From: Rhizosaccharibacter radicis
GTDB taxonomy: Bacteria; Pseudomonadota; Alphaproteobacteria; Acetobacterales; Acetobacteraceae
Direction of reading: 5' to 3'
Assembly (NCBI GenBank): GCA_024508355.1
Contig: JAMZEJ010000002.1
Span: 372,001 to 436,000, forward strand
DNA: 64,000 nt
Position 1 is the stretch's first letter, and each line of letters opens with the position of its first letter. This document shows positions 59,457-64,000 of this stretch, piece after piece. The notes below the pieces were generated by a model, which did not search any database, was not told the origin of the DNA, and saw only the letters and a program-made list of their open reading frames with translations. The translations under genes and the position numbers were made by a program.

Positions 59457-61844
59457 TCATTGCTTTGCCGTCGCAAGCCATTCCGACAGGAACGCCGCCC
59501 GCCTCTCGGATACCGCCGTCCGCAACACCGGATCGGACAGCAAGTGGGTCCCTGGCAGAAGCATCAATTCATACGGCTTGCCGGCCCGGGTCAGGGCCTC
59601 GGTCAGCTTGACGGTGTGGCTGAAATAAACGTTGTCGTCCGTGAGACCGTGCAGGATCAGCAGCGGACGCGATAATCCGGGCGCGTAGCTCAGCACGTCG
59701 CTGCGGCGATATCCTTCCGGGTCGGACGACGGTAGGCCGAGATAGCGTTCGGTATAGGCGGTGTCGTAGTCCCCGAAATCCACCACCGGCGCTCCCGCCA
59801 CGCCCGCCCGGAAGATGTCGGGACGCCGCGCCACCGCCATCGCGGTGAAATAGCCGCCGAACGACCAGCCGGTGACGCCCACCCGCGACAGGTCCATCTC
59901 CGGGAAGCGGGCACCGAGCGCCTTCAGCCCGTCCACCTGGTCGGCCAGCGGCACGTCGATCAGGTCATCGTGGATCGCACGTTCCCAGTCGCGCCCCCGC
60001 CCCGGCGTGCCGCGGCCATCCAGCGACACCACGATGAAGCCGCGATTGGCCAGGCACTGGTTCTCGGCAAAGGCGCGCGGCGTCCGGTTCACCATCTTCG
60101 AGCCGGGACCGGCATACACCCACAGCACCACCGGGTAGCGCCGCCCGGCCGCGAAGTCCGCCGGGCGCACCACCACGGAATCGTAGCCTCGTGATCCTGC
60201 CTGTAGGAATTCCGTGCGCGGCCGTACCGGCAGCGGCTCGGCGACGGACGGGATCGTGCCCAGCATCCGCCCTTCGCCGTCGCGCAGCAGCGTGCGGATG
60301 TCGCCGTCGGCACCATCGAGACGGTCCACGAACGTCAGCGCGTGGCCGCCTGGCGCGACCGTCGCCTCGTGCAGCCCCGGTTCGGATGCCACCGCCCGAA
60401 GCGCGCCGCTCGCCAGATCGAGACGGTACACGGCGCTGTCCAGCCTGTCGGGTGCCAGCCGCACCAGCGCGGAACGCCCGTCGCGGTCCATGCCTTCCAG
60501 CGACACGAACGGCAGTGCCTTGGGCGTCAGCACACGGTCCAGCGCGCCGTCGGGCCGGTGTCGTTCCAGCCGCCAGTCGCCGTCCCGCTCGCTCGCCCAC
60601 AGGAAGCCGCGGTTTCCCGCAAGCCAGCGCGGCAGCGGGCGGAGCGCGTGGCCATGATCGGGCGAGATGTTCACCCAGGCGGGATCGGTCTCGCTCAACA
60701 GGGTCCGCGTGGCGCCGGTGCGGGGATCGACCGCCAGCAGCCGCTCCTCCGTCTGCGCCCGGTTCAGCACCACGAGCGACAACGGCCCGCCGGCCGGCCA
60801 TACCACGCGGGCGAGATACGGAAAGCTTTCGCTGTCCCAATCCACGGGGCGCGGCGATCCGCCGCCGTCCGGCGACAAGAGCATCAGCCTCACCCGCGCA
60901 TTGGTGGTGCCCGCGCGCGGATACCGGAACTCGACCGGCGGCTTGGCCGGATCGGAGGGGTCGGCGATGAAATGCTTCTCGACGGCGGTGGAATCTGCTT
61001 CCTCGAACAAGATCGTCCGGCCGTCCGGCGACCACCAGCTGCCGTCGGAACGGGCCAGCTCCTCGGCCGCCGCGAACTCGGCCAGCCCGCGGGTGCGGGT
61101 TTCGTCGCCCCCGCTGGTGAGCGCCCGTTCCTGCCCGGTATCGAGATCGATCAGGTGCAGGTCGTCCTGCCGCACCGCCACCGCATGGCGGCCGTCCGGC
61201 GACAGGCGCGGCGCGATCCAGTTCTGGCCCGGCAGGCTCCGCACCGCGCCATCGGGAAGCGAGATGCGCAGCAGCCGGCCGCCCTCGCTGGCGAGCACCA
61301 CCCGGCCGTCGTCGGACAGCGCGAAATCGGTGATGCCCGTCAGCGTCATGCGGGCACGCTCGCGCCGCGCCTTTTCTTCCACCGACAGGGTTTCGGGGCC
61401 GCCCGGCGGCGCCGCGAGCTCGGTCACCGCCCCGGTAGCGACGTCGAGCCGGAACAAGCGCTGCCGGGTGTCGCGCGGACCGGACCGCAGAAACAGCACC
61501 GACCGGCCATCGGGCGTGGGCACCGCATGGACAGGCAGACCCAGCGTCCCGCTGCGGGTCGCGGCCAGGGTCGCGAAGCAATCGGCCGCCGGGGCTTCCG
61601 GCCGCCCGGCATCCTGTCGTCCGGCAGCGGGTCCCCCGGCTTCGGTCCTCTGGATATCTGGCCCTCCGGGGCCGCCTTGCCCGCTCCCCGGGACCGCAGG
61701 CACCTTCGCGGGATAGGCCGGCGCCCCAATGGCGGGCGAAGAAGTGGCGGGCACGGCGGCAGCCACTTCGCCCATGGGCAGACAGACGACCGGGGACAGG
61801 CCGCAGATCAGGCGAAGCAGAACGAAACGCATGGACAGCCGCAT
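59457..61844 (-). CDS. Dipeptidyl peptidase IV family (S9B) serine peptidase
   Basis: 795 residues. A signal-peptide-like N-terminus (FVLLRLICGLSPVVCLPMGE) is followed by a Pro/Gly-rich linker of about 60 residues. The N-terminal beta-propeller region includes GQNWIAPRLSPDGRHAVAVR and SDGSWWSPDGRTILFEEAD. The C-terminal alpha/beta-hydrolase domain has the nucleophile motif VTGWSFGGYFTAM (Ser about 661), LILHGLTDDNVYFSHT (Asp) and LLPGTHLL (His about 767). It should remove N-terminal dipeptides, preferably X-Pro, in the periplasm. The start is uncertain between ATGs at 61844 and 61832; neither has a clear ribosome binding site. Confidence 0.9.
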   Translation of the reverse strand: MRLSMRFVLLRLICGLSPVVCLPMGEVAAAVPATSSPAIGAPAYPAKVPAVPGSGQGGPGGPDIQRTEAGGPAAGRQDAGRPEAPAADCFATLAATRSGTLGLPVHAVPTPDGRSVLFLRSGPRDTRQRLFRLDVATGAVTELAAPPGGPETLSVEEKARRERARMTLTGITDFALSDDGRVVLASEGGRLLRISLPDGAVRSLPGQNWIAPRLSPDGRHAVAVRQDDLHLIDLDTGQERALTSGGDETRTRGLAEFAAAEELARSDGSWWSPDGRTILFEEADSTAVEKHFIADPSDPAKPPVEFRYPRAGTTNARVRLMLLSPDGGGSPRPVDWDSESFPYLARVVWPAGGPLSLVVLNRAQTEERLLAVDPRTGATRTLLSETDPAWVNISPDHGHALRPLPRWLAGNRGFLWASERDGDWRLERHRPDGALDRVLTPKALPFVSLEGMDRDGRSALVRLAPDRLDSAVYRLDLASGALRAVASEPGLHEATVAPGGHALTFVDRLDGADGDIRTLLRDGEGRMLGTIPSVAEPLPVRPRTEFLQAGSRGYDSVVVRPADFAAGRRYPVVLWVYAGPGSKMVNRTPRAFAENQCLANRGFIVVSLDGRGTPGRGRDWERAIHDDLIDVPLADQVDGLKALGARFPEMDLSRVGVTGWSFGGYFTAMAVARRPDIFRAGVAGAPVVDFGDYDTAYTERYLGLPSSDPEGYRRSDVLSYAPGLSRPLLILHGLTDDNVYFSHTVKLTEALTRAGKPYELMLLPGTHLLSDPVLRTAVSERRAAFLSEWLATAKQ

Positions 61845-62666
61845 ACCGGAACAGGAAGCGCATGGTCCGGGAACAACTGCCGTCGCACAAGGCCGCAAGA
61901 TGCTGACAGATCGAACCTGAGCGAGATGAGAAACTTGAGTTCGTCGCCAGGCGTCGGGGGCTGCGATCGCCGGTGAAGACCCCGACGGTGTTCGGAGGCG
62001 ACCTGCCGCCCGGCCCCGGGATGGCGCAGCGTCGATACGCGACGATGCCGACCACGGTCTTCGAACCAAGCCGAAACAACCCGAAACGAGGCGGGCAACA
62101 GGGGGTCGCGACGATCGCGGGAAGCGCAACACCGACGATCGGGCAATCGTGGGCCTCGCCTACCGGCAGCGCGACCGCCGTCACCAGGATGGACATCAGG
62201 GCCGGCAACATCTTGCCCATGCAGCAGGCGAAATGCGGGGCGGCGAACAACCCGACCGGATGCAGCAGCCGGCAGACCAGCAGGACGATCGATCATCCTG
62301 CACCAGCCCATGCGAAACGCTGCTCATCTCCAGCAGCCCGATCACGATCCGGGCGATGGGCACGCAGTCGCCGAAATCGCCGTGCACCCGCACGCGCCTG
62401 CCGGCTGCGCGTCGCCATCTTCACCCTGCCGGACCCCGGACGCCGCGCCCCTGCCCAGCACCCAGAACGACAAGACGGCTTAGACCACGGGGGAAAACGG
62501 CGGCGACGCGGGCGACGGTCAGCGGGAACGGCATGGTCATGGCCGGCGGATTCCACGGCATCGTCCGGGGTTCGTCATGCCGTTCCGAACCCGCGCCGAC
62601 CAGCCGCGCGCCGCATCCTGCGCCGGCGATCCCCACCGCCCGCGTCCGTCGTCACGCCCTGGGAGG
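61845..62666. other. Long intergenic region, no gene recognised
   Basis: About 820 bp between the dipeptidyl peptidase start and the guanine deaminase stop, both on the minus strand, so it holds the peptidase promoter. A minus-strand frame near 62220 begins with a hydrophobic, Cys-containing stretch (MGKMLPALMSILVTAVALPV) but continues without a stop into the peptidase in the wrong frame and resembles nothing known. No tRNA or repeat was seen. Confidence 0.4.
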
Positions 62667-64000
62667 TTATCGGGCGGTTTCCGACTCCAGGACGGACGCT
62701 TCCCGGAACGGCTCGACGGTCCGGTCGCGGTCATAGACCGGCCGCCCCGCCACCCAGGTGGCGCGCACGCACCGCTCGTCCGCCAGGGTCGTCAGCGCGA
62801 ACAACAGGTCGGAGACGGTTTCGGCCTGGGCCGCGCGGAAGGCCAGCAGCGGCGTCGCCCGGGGATCGAGCACGCACAGATCGGCCTCCAGTCCCGCCTC
62901 GATGCGGCCGACCCGGTGATCCAGATGCAGCGCCCTGGCACCTCCCGCGGTGGCCAGCCACAGCGACTGCACGGCGTCCAGCCGACGGTTGTGCAGATGC
63001 GCCACCTTGTAGGCCTCTCCAAGCGTGCGGAGCTGGAACAGGCTGGTGCCGGCGCCGACATCGGTGCCGAGCCCGACGCGGACCGGGCGCCGGCGATCCG
63101 CCGCGGCGCGAAACAGATCGAACGCGCCGCTGCCGAGAAACAGGTTGGAGGTCGGGCAATGGGCGAACGCTGCGTGCGCCTCGTGGCAGCGGCACAGTTC
63201 GCGCTCGCCCAGATGGATCGCGTGGCCGAACACGCTGCGCGGCCCGACCAGACCGGCACGGTCGTACACGTCGAGATAGTCGCGCGCGTCGGGAAACAGG
63301 TCGCGCACCCAGTCGACCTCGGCGCGGTTCTCCGACAGGTGGGTCTGGAGAAACAGGCCGTCATGCTGGCGCAGCAGAGCGCCCGCCATTTCCAGCTGTT
63401 CCGGCGAACAGCTCGGCGCGAAGCGGGGCGTGACCGCGTAGCATTGCCGCCCCCTGCCATGCCAGCGGCCGATCAACGCCTGGCTGTCGTCGTGGCCGCG
63501 CCGCACGTCGTCGCGCAGTTCGGGTGGCGCGTTGCGGTCCATCAGCACCTTGCCGGCCACCATGCGGGTGTCGAACCGCTCGGATTGCCGGAAGAACGCG
63601 TCCACCGATTCGGGATGCACGGTGCAATACACCGCGGCCGTCGTGGTGCCGGCGCGCAGCAGCTCGCGCAGAAACAGCGCCGCGACCCTTTCCGCGTGCG
63701 CCGGATCGGCGAAGCGCGCCTCGGCGGGAAACACGTAGCGTTCGAGCCAGGGCAGCAGCTCCTCGCCGAAGGCGCCGATCACCGACAGCTGCGGATAATG
63801 CACGTGCGCGTCCACGAAGCCCGGCACGATCAGGGCGTCGCCATAGTCCACGACCGGCGTGCCGGGCGGCAGGACCGGGCGCACCGCGTCCCAGGAACCG
63901 GCGGCCTCGATCAGGCCCTCGCGCAGCAGCACCGCCCCATCGGTCTCGTGGGCGAGACACTCAGCCGATGGCTGGAGAAAGGGATCCGTCCGCAGCGACA
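62667..64000 (-). CDS. guaD: Guanine deaminase (N-terminus beyond window)
   Basis: About 444 residues are visible. The frame stays open to the right edge and reads TDPFLQPSAECLAHETDGAV just inside it, matching the family N-terminus, so only a few residues are missing. Amidohydrolase motifs are VPGFVDAHVHYPQLSVIGAF (HxH zinc ligands), TTAAVYCTVHPESV, LFLQTHLSENRAEVDWVRDL (His), SVFGHAIHLGERE (His) and VRVGLGTDVGAGTSLFQLRT (Asp). It hydrolyses guanine to xanthine and ammonia in purine catabolism. No other purine gene lies inside the window. Confidence 0.93.
   Translation of the reverse strand, partial: SLRTDPFLQPSAECLAHETDGAVLLREGLIEAAGSWDAVRPVLPPGTPVVDYGDALIVPGFVDAHVHYPQLSVIGAFGEELLPWLERYVFPAEARFADPAHAERVAALFLRELLRAGTTTAAVYCTVHPESVDAFFRQSERFDTRMVAGKVLMDRNAPPELRDDVRRGHDDSQALIGRWHGRGRQCYAVTPRFAPSCSPEQLEMAGALLRQHDGLFLQTHLSENRAEVDWVRDLFPDARDYLDVYDRAGLVGPRSVFGHAIHLGERELCRCHEAHAAFAHCPTSNLFLGSGAFDLFRAAADRRRPVRVGLGTDVGAGTSLFQLRTLGEAYKVAHLHNRRLDAVQSLWLATAGGARALHLDHRVGRIEAGLEADLCVLDPRATPLLAFRAAQAETVSDLLFALTTLADERCVRATWVAGRPVYDRDRTVEPFREASVLESETAR

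Noticed and set aside
61965..62250. A possible small exported Cys-rich protein on the minus strand (MGKMLPALMSILVTAVALPV)
   Set aside because: The frame has no stop before running into the peptidase gene in the wrong frame, no ribosome binding site is clear, and nothing resembles a family.
1..64000. CRISPR arrays, insertion sequences, prophage or tRNA genes
   Set aside because: No regularly spaced repeats, transposase motifs, integrase genes or tRNA T-loop/acceptor patterns were seen on either strand; this was by reading only, and tRNAscan, Infernal and IS searches would be decisive.

Overview
The window is very GC-rich (about 70 percent by eye), densely coded on both strands, and uses GTG and TTG starts fairly often. 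The gene content points to an alphaproteobacterium, most likely in or near the Acetobacteraceae. The reasons are the mutY - DUF721(dciA) - dsbA - smc neighbourhood, a CtrA-like regulator with a TTAA-N7-TTAA box, an OprB porin, and Acetobacteraceae-style glycosyltransferase and secreted-enzyme genes. The family placement is inference from gene content and was not computed. I saw no rRNA, tRNA, CRISPR array, insertion sequence or prophage.

Layout. 1-2.7 kb: the N-terminal part of an exopolysaccharide-type glycosyltransferase and a secreted beta-helix protein. 2.9-7.3 kb: moaB, an ArsR regulator followed by the short-chain dehydrogenase it may control, a siroheme synthase whose methyltransferase half is cut short, and a DUF4239 membrane protein. 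7.3-13.3 kb: a YhaO/YhaN (SbcD/SbcC-like) pair, then a cytochrome P450 overlapping trmO, and a tiny membrane protein. 13.4-19.5 kb: a YdeP-type molybdopterin oxidoreductase, an OprB porin, and a secreted LamG/SGNH-like protein whose mature N-terminus matches that of the beta-helix protein at 1-2.7 kb.

20-29.8 kb is the conserved block mutY, DUF721/dciA, dsbA, smc. Here dsbA is duplicated and the two copies flank an AbrB-type membrane protein carrying a 27-bp minisatellite. 29.9-34.5 kb: an AraC regulator, two SDRs, a decayed SDR and a metallophosphoesterase. 35-37 kb: OsmC, a cupin, an Lrp/AsnC regulator and a DUF6356 protein, the last two behind an AT-rich promoter island. 37.6-45.2 kb: an M48 protease, DUF2721, and a probable metal (copper?) uptake operon of DUF2946, TonB receptor, PepSY protein and tyrosine phosphatase, then a DUF6196-like gene. 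45.2-49.3 kb: YeiH with its divergent LysR regulator, and the potassium transporter Kup.

49.3-51.3 kb is nearly empty apart from one orphan ORF. 51.3-58.3 kb: a GNAT acetyltransferase and a tartrate-utilisation-like cluster (MFS transporter, LysR regulator, Tat-exported alpha/beta hydrolase, glycerate 2-kinase TtuD, tartrate dehydrogenase TtuC). 58.4-64 kb: a CtrA paralogue with a degenerate receiver, a dipeptidyl peptidase IV, and a guanine deaminase running off the right edge.

Most convergent gene pairs are separated by strong GC-rich hairpins that lack U-tracts. Several divergent pairs carry palindromes that look like operators.
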